Notes: a model not told the origin generated them from the sequence alone. A stretch of DNA of 64,000 nucleotides from Elusimicrobiales bacterium (GCA_023701245.1 JAMPXK010000004.1:1-64000); one strand, 5' to 3'; positions 19,147 through 29,200 are shown, counted from the first letter of the stretch. A program made the numbers and translations.

Positions 19147-21093
19147 CTACCGGCCCACCTGCTGCTTGAAGCCGGCCAGCCATTCGGAGGCGGCGGGGTC
19201 GCCGGACAGGGCGGCGTACTTTTCATAGGCCGCCAGGGCTTCGTCCACGCGCTGCAGGGAATAGTAGACCGTGCCCAGGTACTGCCAGGCGGACGCGTCC
19301 CCGGGGTTCTGCGACGAGGCGTATTCCAGGTACTGCAGCGCCTCCGGCAGCTTGCCCTGGTTGTAAAGGTCCACGCCGGCGGCCAGGTATTGCGCGGCCT
19401 GGGCGGCGGCTTCGGCGGAAGGCCCCGCGGGAACCTCCTCTTTGGGAGCCGACATGCTCTCGAACTTTCTGCGGCGCTCGTCTCCGGAGGACATCTCCGC
19501 GCCGTCTATGATATAGACTTCCTGCGTATTGCCCTGGCGCACGTTGATCTTGCCCTCCGACTCCAGGGTCTTCACGGCGTCCAGGATCTTGGTCTGCGCC
19601 TCGTCCTGCAGGGCGGGCGTGATGTCGCCGGAGTACTCCATGATCTCCTTGATGGCGTTGACGGCGCCCTGCGACATGTTGGCGAAGAACTTGTTGACGA
19701 TGGCCGGGTCCGCCTTGGACACGGCGCGGGCGATGTCCTCGTTGGAAAGAGCGCGGATGATGGTCTGCATGTCGCGGTCCGGGAAATTCACGATATCCTC
19801 GAACATCAGCACGATGCGCTTGACCTTCTCGTAGATGTCGGGCTTCTGGGTCTTGAGGTACTCTATGATGTTCTTGCGGGTGGCCGGGTCCGAATCGTCC
19901 AGCATCTTTACCAGGCGCTCTATGCCGCCCATCACGAAGTCCACGTTCTCCTTTATATCCTTATCTATGGCGTCTATCTGCTCGCGCGTAGCCTGCCGCA
20001 CGGTCAGCGCCTCCAGCGCCACGCGGCTCTGCATCTCCACCGGCAGCATGGAAAGGGCCTGGCGGGACAGGTCAGGCTTAAGGTAGCTCAGCACCACGGC
20101 TATCACCCACGGGTCCTCTTTGCGCAGCAGGAACAGGTAGATGAGCCGCTTGAGGTTTTCCTCGTTCAGGTACGTAAAAGGCTCGAATTTCTTCATACTC
20201 TCGTCCTCGTCTTCCTTCGCCTCCGCTTCCTTCTGCAGGAAATTCATGTCTATGCTCTGGTGGCCTTCGGTCTCTTCCTTCCCCTCATCCTCGCCGCCGC
20301 CACCGCCCCCTTCCTCCCGCTTGTCCTCTATATTGACCTCGGCCCCCGGCTTGGCCAGCAGCGCCTTGATGTATTTGCGGAAAAAGCCCCAGAGCGGCCC
20401 GAAAAGGAACAATAGCAGTATAAGGAAAAGCAGCGCGTAAAGCAACGGCAGGTACACCCCGGGGCGCTTCAGGTCGTCGAGCCAGTTGTGCGCCTTGAAC
20501 TTGGTGGGCTTGAACAGCACCGTGGGCGCGTCCTTCTTGCGGATCTTGTAGGGCAGCAGGAAGTCGTCCACGCGTTCCCGGGCCAGCTTCAGGGTGGCCG
20601 GGGGCACCAGGTCGTCATGAATGACCGTGATCTGGAAGCGGGTGATCTCGGTCTCCAGCCCGTAGCGGATCTCCTGCACGCCCTTGGCCTGCTGCGCCTG
20701 CTGACCCTGGGCGGCCTCGGGACGCTTATTGTCGTCGCCCAGCACGCTCTTGGGCTTGGGAATGCCGGGCAGGATGAAATCGGTATCGGCGCCGGACCCC
20801 GCGCCGGTGCCTTTCTCCTTGTACTTCTGGATTACGCCCACGCCCTCCTTGGTCTGTTCGGCCTTCTTGGAGATGACCTCCAGTTCCACGTCCGCGAAAA
20901 CGAAGGACTTGTCCGCCCCCAGGATAGGGTCCAGGATCTCTTTCTTTATCTTGGTCTCGGTCTCCCGGCGCAGGGAATCCTGCCTTTCCATGAGGGAAGA
21001 CTCCATCAAAGGACTTACCGGAGCGTCCGCGGCGTATATCCGCGGCGCCCCGAAGCTCCCCAGGAGCAGCAGGCCGGCCAGTACTTTACTCAT
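19147..21093 (-). CDS. FliF-like / FliG-like fusion protein with C-terminal TPR
   Basis: Signal peptide; FliF-C-like ILDPILGADKSFVFADVELEVISKKAEQT; TM segment; FliG M/C-like LPVEMQSRVALEAL...GGIERLVKMLDDSDPATRKNIIEYLKTQKPDIYEKVKRIVLMFEDIVNFPDRDMQTIIRALSNEDIARAVSKADP; TPR-like C-terminus. Confidence 0.75.
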   Translation of the reverse strand: MSKVLAGLLLLGSFGAPRIYAADAPVSPLMESSLMERQDSLRRETETKIKKEILDPILGADKSFVFADVELEVISKKAEQTKEGVGVIQKYKEKGTGAGSGADTDFILPGIPKPKSVLGDDNKRPEAAQGQQAQQAKGVQEIRYGLETEITRFQITVIHDDLVPPATLKLARERVDDFLLPYKIRKKDAPTVLFKPTKFKAHNWLDDLKRPGVYLPLLYALLFLILLLFLFGPLWGFFRKYIKALLAKPGAEVNIEDKREEGGGGGGEDEGKEETEGHQSIDMNFLQKEAEAKEDEDESMKKFEPFTYLNEENLKRLIYLFLLRKEDPWVIAVVLSYLKPDLSRQALSMLPVEMQSRVALEALTVRQATREQIDAIDKDIKENVDFVMGGIERLVKMLDDSDPATRKNIIEYLKTQKPDIYEKVKRIVLMFEDIVNFPDRDMQTIIRALSNEDIARAVSKADPAIVNKFFANMSQGAVNAIKEIMEYSGDITPALQDEAQTKILDAVKTLESEGKINVRQGNTQEVYIIDGAEMSSGDERRRKFESMSAPKEEVPAGPSAEAAAQAAQYLAAGVDLYNQGKLPEALQYLEYASSQNPGDASAWQYLGTVYYSLQRVDEALAAYEKYAALSGDPAASEWLAGFKQQVGR

Positions 21094-21185
21094 ATATCTG
21101 TAACTATTCTATCTTTACCTTATTACAAAAACGTTTCAAAAAGGTTCATTAAATAAAACTCCAGCGTATAACACGAGCGGGACAA

Positions 21186-21304
21186 CGGGTGGGCCGGGTT
21201 AGCAAAACCGTCTCGGAGGCCGAGGCTTGCGTAAGCGACGAGGCCGAGTGACGAGCGGCGGCCACGGTGTGGCCGACCGCGTGTTTTGCGTTCCGGCTCA
21301 CCCG
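21186..21304 (+). repeat. Structured intergenic element, copy A
   Basis: Imperfect long inverted repeat (CGGGTGGGCCGGGTTAGCAAAAC ... GTTTTGCGTTCCGGCTCACCCG) enclosing internal hairpins. Core CCGTCTCGGAGGCCGAGGCTTGCGTAAGCGACGAGGCCGAGTGACGAG is shared with copy B at 23141-23264. Confidence 0.65.
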
Positions 21305-21324
21305 GGGTCCCGGGTGCCGGAGCA

Positions 21325-22941
21325 TCAGCGGACCTGCCGCAGGAAGTTCTTGACTATGGAGTTGTTGGGATTGATCTCCACGACCTTCTCCCAGATGACC
21401 TTGGCCTTCTCCTTCTGGTCCATCAGGTAGAAGGCGCTGCCCATGATCTCCAGCGCGGTCTCGTTGTTGGGCTCCAGGTCCAGGATGTCCTGCGCGCGGC
21501 GCATGGCCAGGTCGTACTTGCCGTCATAGATGGCCTGGCGGGCGTCGTAGGTGCGCTGGTCGATGTAGGTGAAGATCTCGGGACCCTCGGGCTTGCGGGT
21601 CAGCTCGCTCACGCCGGCCTCTTTCTCCACCATGTTCAGGAGGCTGAGCAGGCGGTCGTTCTTCGGGTCCTTGTTGAAGGCGTGGCGCAGCACGTTGACC
21701 GAGGCGCGCATGTCCTTGCCGTCCACGTAGGCGATGATGCCGCGGCGGGTCAGGGTAGGCACTTCCTCGCCGCCGGTGGCGTCCGGCACGTAGTCCACGG
21801 CGCCCTGCAGGCGGGTCACCATGCGGCGGATCTCGGCGTTGCCGGGGTCCGCGTCCTGGGCGGCGCGCAGCTTCTCCATGGCGCGGGTGAAGTAGCCGGA
21901 CTTGAAGTACTGCAGGGCCTGGCGGATGATCTCGCGGACCTCGCGGTCATGCTTGCTCTTGTTGGAGTTGCCCATGCGCATGGTCACGGAAAAGCGGGTG
22001 GTGGTACCCAGCGCGTGCACGCCCTGGGCTATGTCGAAGCCGAAGTTCTTGTACTTGATGCCCAGGCCGAAGTCGGCCTCCTGGATGCCGGGGGTCCCCA
22101 TCACGCCGAAGCGCAGGGCGCTCCAGTACATCAGCCAGTACTCGCCGCCGAAGCGCCAGTTGGTGGCGGAATTCTGGGGCTTGGCGATGTCGAAACCGAA
22201 CACCAGGCTGCCCTTGAACAGGGAGAGGGCCTGGCCGAACTTCAGGGTCAGGGGCAGCTTGTCGTCCGTGTCCCCGGAAGCCATCGAGAAGACGTTCTGG
22301 ATGCCTATGGCGGCGCGGTAGGTCTTGGAGAACTTCTGCAGCATCGCTATGTCGATGGCGTTGAAAGAGTCGGCGGAAGTGTCCAGGGTGCGGGAGATGT
22401 TCTTGGCCATCACGCCGAAAGCCAGCTTGTCGGACACGTCGCGGCCCCAGGAGAAGGCCAGGGCGCGCTCGGTGCTGTCGAAGGTGCCCAGGGTCTTGAT
22501 GTCTATGATCTCGTCCCCGGCCGGGTTGGCGGTGATCTCGATCTTCTCGAAACCGGTGGACTGCAGCTGGGTCATGCTGATGGCCCAGGTGCCCTTGGTG
22601 GTGGTGGGGTGCGCGTAGGTGAAGAAATTGAGGGTGGTCTGCTCGAACAGGGTCGCCTGCATGGCGGTGAACTCTTTGCGCTCCAGCAGGGTCAGGGCGG
22701 CGGGGTTCCAGTAGGAGGCGGAAGCGTCATCGGCCACCGCAAAGAAGGCGCCGCCCATGCCCAGGCCGCGGGCGCCGGCGCCGTAGCCCATGAAGGCCCC
22801 GGGCTGGCCGCCGCTCTGGGCCAGGGCGGAAACGGCCGAAAACGCAATAAAAAACCCCACGGCGGGGCTGAAGCGTATAACACGCTTCACTATAGCCCTA
22901 ATAGCCAAGGGGGCAAAAGCATTAACAATAATGCGTTTCAT
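21325..22941 (-). CDS. PorV/UPF0164-like outer membrane barrel with C-terminal TPR domain
   Basis: GAGARGLGMGGAFFAVADDASASYWNPAALTLL signature of the PorV/UPF0164 group; C-terminal TPR-like DILDLEPNNETALEIMGSAFYLMDQKEKAKVIWEKVVEINPNN. A GTG at 22890 giving MKRVIRFSPAVGFFIAFSAVSALAQ is a plausible alternative start. Confidence 0.8.
   Translation of the reverse strand: MKRIIVNAFAPLAIRAIVKRVIRFSPAVGFFIAFSAVSALAQSGGQPGAFMGYGAGARGLGMGGAFFAVADDASASYWNPAALTLLERKEFTAMQATLFEQTTLNFFTYAHPTTTKGTWAISMTQLQSTGFEKIEITANPAGDEIIDIKTLGTFDSTERALAFSWGRDVSDKLAFGVMAKNISRTLDTSADSFNAIDIAMLQKFSKTYRAAIGIQNVFSMASGDTDDKLPLTLKFGQALSLFKGSLVFGFDIAKPQNSATNWRFGGEYWLMYWSALRFGVMGTPGIQEADFGLGIKYKNFGFDIAQGVHALGTTTRFSVTMRMGNSNKSKHDREVREIIRQALQYFKSGYFTRAMEKLRAAQDADPGNAEIRRMVTRLQGAVDYVPDATGGEEVPTLTRRGIIAYVDGKDMRASVNVLRHAFNKDPKNDRLLSLLNMVEKEAGVSELTRKPEGPEIFTYIDQRTYDARQAIYDGKYDLAMRRAQDILDLEPNNETALEIMGSAFYLMDQKEKAKVIWEKVVEINPNNSIVKNFLRQVR
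22849..22869 (-). terminator. Terminator-like hairpin plus T6 just downstream of riboswitch 1 (inside the annotated 5' coding end)
   Basis: Minus-strand AGCCCC-GCCG-TGGGGTTTTTT; preceded by hairpin GAAGCGT-GTTAT-ACGCTTC (22870-22888). Confidence 0.4.
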
Positions 22942-23024
22942 CGTTTTCGGCAGCCTGACCCCCGCTCACTTAGCGGGTCTTAGCTTTGCGCCGCCGGCTT
23001 TCGCCGGCTTTGCTATTATCGTAA
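22942..23024 (-). ncRNA. GEMM-I (cyclic dinucleotide) riboswitch-like leader of the PorV-like gene
   Basis: Minus strand GATAATAGCAAAGCCGGCGAAAGCCGGCGGCGCAAAGCTAAGACCCGCTAAGTGAGCGGGGGTCAGGCTGCCGAAAACG. Matches GEMM-I landmarks: GCAAA, P2 stem capped by GAAA, GGCGCAAAGC(T/C), P3 stem, GGCTGCCGA. Confidence 0.8.
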
Positions 23025-23066
23025 CAAGACTGCGTTACAGAACCGTTACAGATTTACGGCATTAAT

Positions 23067-23094
23067 ATTATAGCAGATTAAAACGGTTTGTCAA
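23067..23094 (-). promoter_or_regulatory. Sigma70-type promoter for the PorV-like transcript
   Basis: Minus strand TTGACA (23089-23094), 16-nt spacer AACCGTTTTAATCTGC, TATAAT (23067-23072). Confidence 0.8.
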
Positions 23095-23140
23095 GCCCTA
23101 TCTCTTGACATGTCAACCCCCCTCCAAATCGCTTGGTCGA

Positions 23141-23264
23141 CCGGAGGGACATGGGCCCCTCAGGCACGGCGTCGCGAACACCGTTCGCGCGCCTCGTCAC
23201 TCCCTCGCCGCGCTACGCAAGCGGCTTCGGTCCGAGACGGCCTTCGGAACCCATGTTCCTCCGG
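23141..23264 (-). repeat. Structured intergenic element, copy B (opposite orientation to copy A)
   Basis: Outer arms CCGGAGGGACATGGG / CCCATGTTCCTCCGG with one G-U; internal hairpin CGCGAAC-ACC-GTTCGCG; reverse complement shares core CCGTCTCGGA..CGCTTGCGTA..GCG.CGAGG..GAGTGACGAG with copy A. Confidence 0.6.
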
Positions 23265-23278
23265 CCTCCCCAGCCTGC

Positions 23279-26200
23279 TTAGTGGATTATACCCACCTTG
23301 CGGGTTATTACCTTGCTGCCCTTGGGGCTGGCGGCCTTCACCCGCACTATGTAGCCGCCCTTGGAGACGAACCCGCCCAGACCGTTGCGGCCGTCCCAGA
23401 TCACGAAATTCGGACCCATCTTGCCGCCGTCAGAGCCGCTGGTGAAGGTGAACTCGCGCACCACGTAGCCCAGCAGGTCGTAGATGGTGATCGTCACCTC
23501 GGCATTGTCATTCAAGGTATAGTTAATTACCGTACGGCCTTCCACGCCGCCCTTGCGCAGGTCCACCGGGTTGGGGTAGTTGGACACCTTGCTGAGCAGC
23601 TCCGTGCCTATCTCGGTGCCCGCGGGCGTAGAGACGGTGGACCACTCGGAATGCATGCCGGCGAAGTTCCAGCTGCGGATGCGGTACGTGTAGTACTTGC
23701 CCAGCGGCCGCGGCGTCTCGCCGGGGTTCACGGGGTCGCCCACCGTATAGATATTGTTGACGGCGCCGCCGGTCTTGAAGCCGGGGATGGCCGCCACGGT
23801 CTTCCAGATCGGGATGGTGCCCTCGCGCTCCTGGATCTCGTAGGACATCACGTTGGACTCGTCGTCGCTGGCCGCGTCCCACTTCAGGGTGTACGCCTGG
23901 CCGCTGGCCACGCCCTTGGCCACCTGCGGCTCGGGCGCGCCGGGCGTGGTGGGATAGGTGGTGTCTATACGGTAGATCATCACCGGCACGCCGTTCTCGC
24001 TCGGGATATAGCGCCCGTCGGCCATGATGCCGCGCACGCTCAGGATGAAGCCGCGGTCGGACACCGTCTCGCCCCAGGCCGTGTGCGGGCCGCGGAACGA
24101 GCCCTGCACGCCGCGCTGGTTGATCTTGAAGGTGCGGCCGTCGAGCTTGGTCACCACCATCATCTCGTTGCCCACGTAGACCACGCCCTCGGTGGCGAAG
24201 CCTTCGGCGGAGACCACCGAGAACGAGGAGGTGTTGACGTCTATGCGGCTGGTCAGCCTGGTGAAATGGCCGGGCGAGAGCGCCACGTTGGTCAGCCTGC
24301 CGGACAGAGCGGACCCTACCGGCTGCCAGGCGTTCTTGATGCCGGTGGGGTCGGAGAAGCTGCCGCCCAGGGACAGTTCATAGGCCACCACGGGCCCGGA
24401 AGCCGGGTTCCACATGGCGTTAAGTTCCGTGGTCTTCGAGGACCAGCCGCTGGGGACGGCGCCCAGGTCCGAGACGGCCAGCAGCATCTTGACGTTCTGC
24501 ACGTTGTCGCCCAGGAAGTACAGCGGCTTGCCCGTGCCGTCGTTGACGATGCGGTCCGGCACGTAGTCCAGGTTGGTCTCGAAGTCCAGCAGGTGGTCGC
24601 TGTCCACGTCGAACGAGGGCAGGCCGGAGTTGTTGAGGCTGATATTGGTGCACTTGCCGGTGCCGTAATAGTCGAAGTTATCGGGCCGGCCGTCGCCGTT
24701 GATATCGATCAGCGGCTCGTCCGCCTTGCAGGCGATGCCGGGGTAATTGTAGATCCAGCGGCTGGTATCGGCTATAGGCACGTTGCCCGCGCCCAGCACC
24801 ACGTTGCCGCTGGAATCGGTCAGGGCGTAGGCGGGATAGCCGTTGGAGGCCATCATCACCTCGTTGTACACCGGCGTCAGCGGGATGATGGCGGGCGAGA
24901 TCAGCACCTGGCCGGACTCCATCGGGTACTTGTCTGCGTAGTACTGGCCGGCGGCCAGCGGCATGCCGCCCATGCCGCGCAGGTCCGTGAAGGACCCCAG
25001 GGTCAGGCCGGCCATGTGGCCCATGATATCGGCCCCGGAGAGGTCGGTGTTGGAGCTGATGTCGCAGGACAGGTGCAGGGTCACCGTCCAGGTGGAAATT
25101 ATGAGGTAGGGCAGGTTCTTGTCCGTGATGTTTATGGCGATGCCGCCCTCGAAAGGCATGGTGGAGGAATGCAGCGCCGTGCCCAGGCGGGTGTCGCCTA
25201 TGGGGCTGAAGGCGCCGTCGCCGTCGTCCTTCCAGAGCGAGACGGAAGCCAGGTCGCCGTCGCCGAAGTTGAACGTGGAACTGCTGATAGTGCCGGACTG
25301 CTGCAGGTTGACCTGGCCCAGCGCGACATAATCCGACACCGTGTAGGTATTGAGCGTCATCACCGGCACGTTGCGCGTCCCCTTCTCCGCGGACTTGGGC
25401 GCTATGCTGATGCCGGTCACGGAGAAGTTGACGGCCTTGATGGGCACCAGGCTGGAGTTGAAGGGATAGATATCCGAGTACGTGCCCTTGGGCAGCGCCT
25501 TGGTAACCCCGATGTAGAGGGTGTTGGCCACGTCATGAGGGACGTTCACCGCGATCCAGGATTTGTCCCGGATCATCATGCCCACCTTGTTGGCCTTGAT
25601 GGCCATTTCGCCAAGGTCGTACACGGCGAAGTAGGTCTGCGGCAGCGGGCTCAGCGTCTGGGGCTGCGCCAGGCTGATGGAGGTCTGGGTATTGAGCGGG
25701 TTCTCCTGGTCGTACAGGTCCACTTTGCGCACGCCCACGCGCGCCGCGTGGTCCACTGTCGGCGTAAAGAAGTCGCCCAGTTTCTCCCCTCTCGAGAAGA
25801 CCCGCAGGTAAGGCTTGCCGCTGACCGCGTCTATGCCGGTCCCGTCGTACGAGACCAGTTCCGCCTCCTCGATGTAGAGGCGGCCCGCCACGGGGAAGCC
25901 CGCGGTGGAATTCAGGATCAGGTTGAAGGGCAGGGTGTCCGTGGACACGAACGGCACCAGCGTGGTGGCCCTGGCCTCCGAAATGTTGACGTCGTTGACG
26001 TCCAGCAGGTCGTTCTGGTTGGAGTCCTGGTAGACCCTGATGAACTTCACGTCGGTGTTCTTGCCGAAGGGCGCATTGGGGTCGTTGGAGGCGCCGGTGC
26101 GCTGCATCTTGATGGCGGTCCAGCGGGCGTTGCCGGCCTCGGTGGCCAGGTTAAAGCGTATCATGGGGGCGTCCAGCTGCGCCTGGTTCACGCCGCCGTC

Positions 26201-29200
26201 CAGCACCAGCTGGGTGGCCACGTCGTTGGCGCCCAGCACCACGTTGGACGGGATCTCCTTGACCACCATGGGCATGGTATTTATCGGCCAGGTGGTAAAG
26301 GCCACCGTGTTAGGAATGCCGATGGTGAAGTACCCGGCCGAAGAAATGGACAGGGAGGCCGTGCTGCCTATGATGGCGAACTGCGACATGTCGTAACTGA
26401 TGAAGGCGCAGGCCGAGTTGGTGGTGACCACGATGGGCTTCTTGAGCGTGATGCGCACCGTGCTGGAAGAGTAGGACTCGTTGCCGTAACTCATCAGGTT
26501 GGGGTAACTGCCGGTGGAGTCCGACGAGGTGTCCACGGCGTCCAGCAGGCAGTTCTCATTGGAGTCGCGCCAGACCTTGATAAGGTCGATGTCCGAGTCA
26601 TTGGACGAGCCGCGGCGGTCCAGCTTTATGGCTTCCACCCTGGCGGAGGTCTTGTCGGTCACCAGGCGCATGGCCAGCACGCCCACGTTCTTGTCGTTCT
26701 GGGTGACGGTGACCGGCGAGATGTCCTCGGGGGTCATCGTGATATTGTTCATGGTGGGCAGCAGCACGTTCATCTGGCTTACGGCCGGGTTCAGGAACTG
26801 CGCCACGTGGCCGGAATTCTCCGGTCCGAACACGAAGTTGGTCTCGAACGGTATCTCTATGCCCAGCACGTCGTTCTGCGGGTTGAGCAGGATGCTGGAG
26901 AAATTGGAGGCCTTGTCCACGTCCACGGAGACGAAGATCAGGATGGGCGTGGAACGGACGACCACGTAGTTCTGATTGAGCAGCGCGGGGTCGCGCACCG
27001 CTATGGTGGCCTTGCCCACGGGGTCGCCGTTGCGCCCGAACTGGCCGGCGCCTATGACCGTATCGGTCAGGTTCAGGCCGGTGGCGGTGTCGCGGTCGAA
27101 CACGCCGTTGCCGTTGTCCTTCCAGACGCGGATCACGGCCGCGTCCTCGTCGTAGCCGGTCAGGCTGGACGGCTGCCGGCGCGAGAGCTTGATGCCCTGC
27201 CAGCGCACGCCGAAGCCGGGAGTGGTCAGCGTCATCTGCATGAGCGGGTAGTTGAGCCAGCCCTGGTACATCATGCCGCCCACGGCCGAGCCGCTGGAAT
27301 GGTTGACGGTCGGGGAGTTGAAGGCGCCGCGCGTTACCACGGTCAGGGCGCCGGCCGCGGTGCCGTCGTAATGGATGATCTCGTTGTCCACCATGGCGTA
27401 GCCGGAGGCCGGGATGCCGGCCGTGGAGACCACCAGCCAGGCGGCGTCCATGGGACCGGGGCTGGTAACGTCCGCCGCCAGCCGCATGGCCGGCATGGAG
27501 CCGGAGGTGTCGGGCGAGAAGATAGGCTCGGTCAGCACCGTAATGGTACTGGGGCTGGAAACTATTTCGCGCACCACGGAGGCGAAGGTCAGGTTGGAGC
27601 CGGCCATGGAGAAGTAGTTGGGCAGCGACAGGGCGTTCTTGGACACGTCGTCCACCACGGGGCTGTTCTGCGGGAACGAGTCCGGCTTGAGGTAAGCGCC
27701 CAGGTAGCGCGGGTTGCCCAGGGCGTCGTTGGGCATGGCCGAGGCGCGGATGTCGTAGGTCAGGAAGTAGCGCTGGGAAACGGAGTTATTGGCGGCTTCC
27801 AGCTGGGTGAAGATGCGCTGCTCCGTGCCGAAGTCCACCCTGGAGGTCAGCGGGCCGTAGATGGTATTGCCGAAGGTACCGGAACCCACCATGACGTCAC
27901 CGCCGCCCAGGAAGCCGTTGTTGTCCTTGTCGTACCAGATCTTGACGGCGGAAATGTCGGACAGGGCGGTGCCGTCCTGGATGACCGTGCCGGTGGCGTA
28001 GACCATCAGCCAGCGCCACGTCGCGTCCGCTACGTCGGTGGTCATGGTAAAGGTGATCACCGGCTGGTTAAGGGCCTGCTGCTGCAGGCTGGGGCCGGTC
28101 AGCGTGTCGGAGGCCTTTATGATGACGGCGTCGGAATACTCGCGCACCTTGCCGATAAGCGACACGGATTTGCCGGGCGGCATCACGCCGATATTGGCGG
28201 TGCTCATGTACTTGGGCGAGGCTATCTTGAAATAGTCCGTGGCGCGGATGGCCAGGCCCAGGTAGGCGAAGTTGGAGACATTGGCCAGCGGGTCCAGGTC
28301 ATAGGTCACGAAGTAATCTTTCGGATCGTTGTAGATGGCCTGGCCGTCCAGCGCGCCGCCGTCGCCTATGATAGGCAGGATGGCCTGGCCGGAAACCACC
28401 GTGCCGGTGGACCAGTCCACTATGGAGGTGCCCTCCGCGCCGCGCGTAAGGCCGCCGAAGGAGTTGCCCAGCACGTCCACCGTGGAATAGTAGACCACCT
28501 CTTTGAGCGAGGGATCGGCCTGGCCGTCGTTCACCACCAGGCGGCCCGGCGCCTGCGGGAAGGGGCTGTCCGACGGGAAGAACCGCTGCATGTCCTGGAC
28601 GCGCAGGACGGTATCCGTGGAGGTCAGAGGGGCCTTCAGGGTGTCATAGGGGAAAGTGCGGTCCTTGAGGCCTATCATCAGCACCTCGGTGTCCTTGACG
28701 GTGCCGGTGGTGACCAGCAGGCCGTCGCCGGTGGAGTCGTACCAGATGCTGATCTTCTTGACGTCGGTCACCTTGTTCCAGGCCGGGGTATTGCCGTTCT
28801 CGGCGCCGGTGATCCAGCGGTCCAGCTTGAGGCCGCTCCAGACGGCGGAACCGTCGGAACCGTTGATCTGCATGGTGAGCCTGGCCACGGCCGTGTCCTT
28901 GTCGTTCTGCGTTACGAACGAGGGCTTGGAGAAGTCGTTGGGCTGCGACTTGTTCACGTCCGTCAGGTAGACGATGTCCGCCGTGGCCAGGAGCGGCACG
29001 GTGGAGGAGACTATGGGCTGGAAGGACCCGACCACGCCGTCTATCAGGTTCACACCGGAGTTCTCTATGCGGGCGCCGTGCGTCATATTGGGCACGGAAT
29101 CGGGTCCGAACTCGTAGACCACGTAGTAGGTGCGCGTGCTCACGGAGATGGCGCCGTCCAGGCCGGGGTTGATGAGCGGCAGCACGAAAGTGTCCGGGTC

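Noticed and set aside
21186-21304. Integron attC site interpretation of the structured intergenic element
   Set aside because: No GTTRRRY-type core sites and no integrase or cassette structure nearby.
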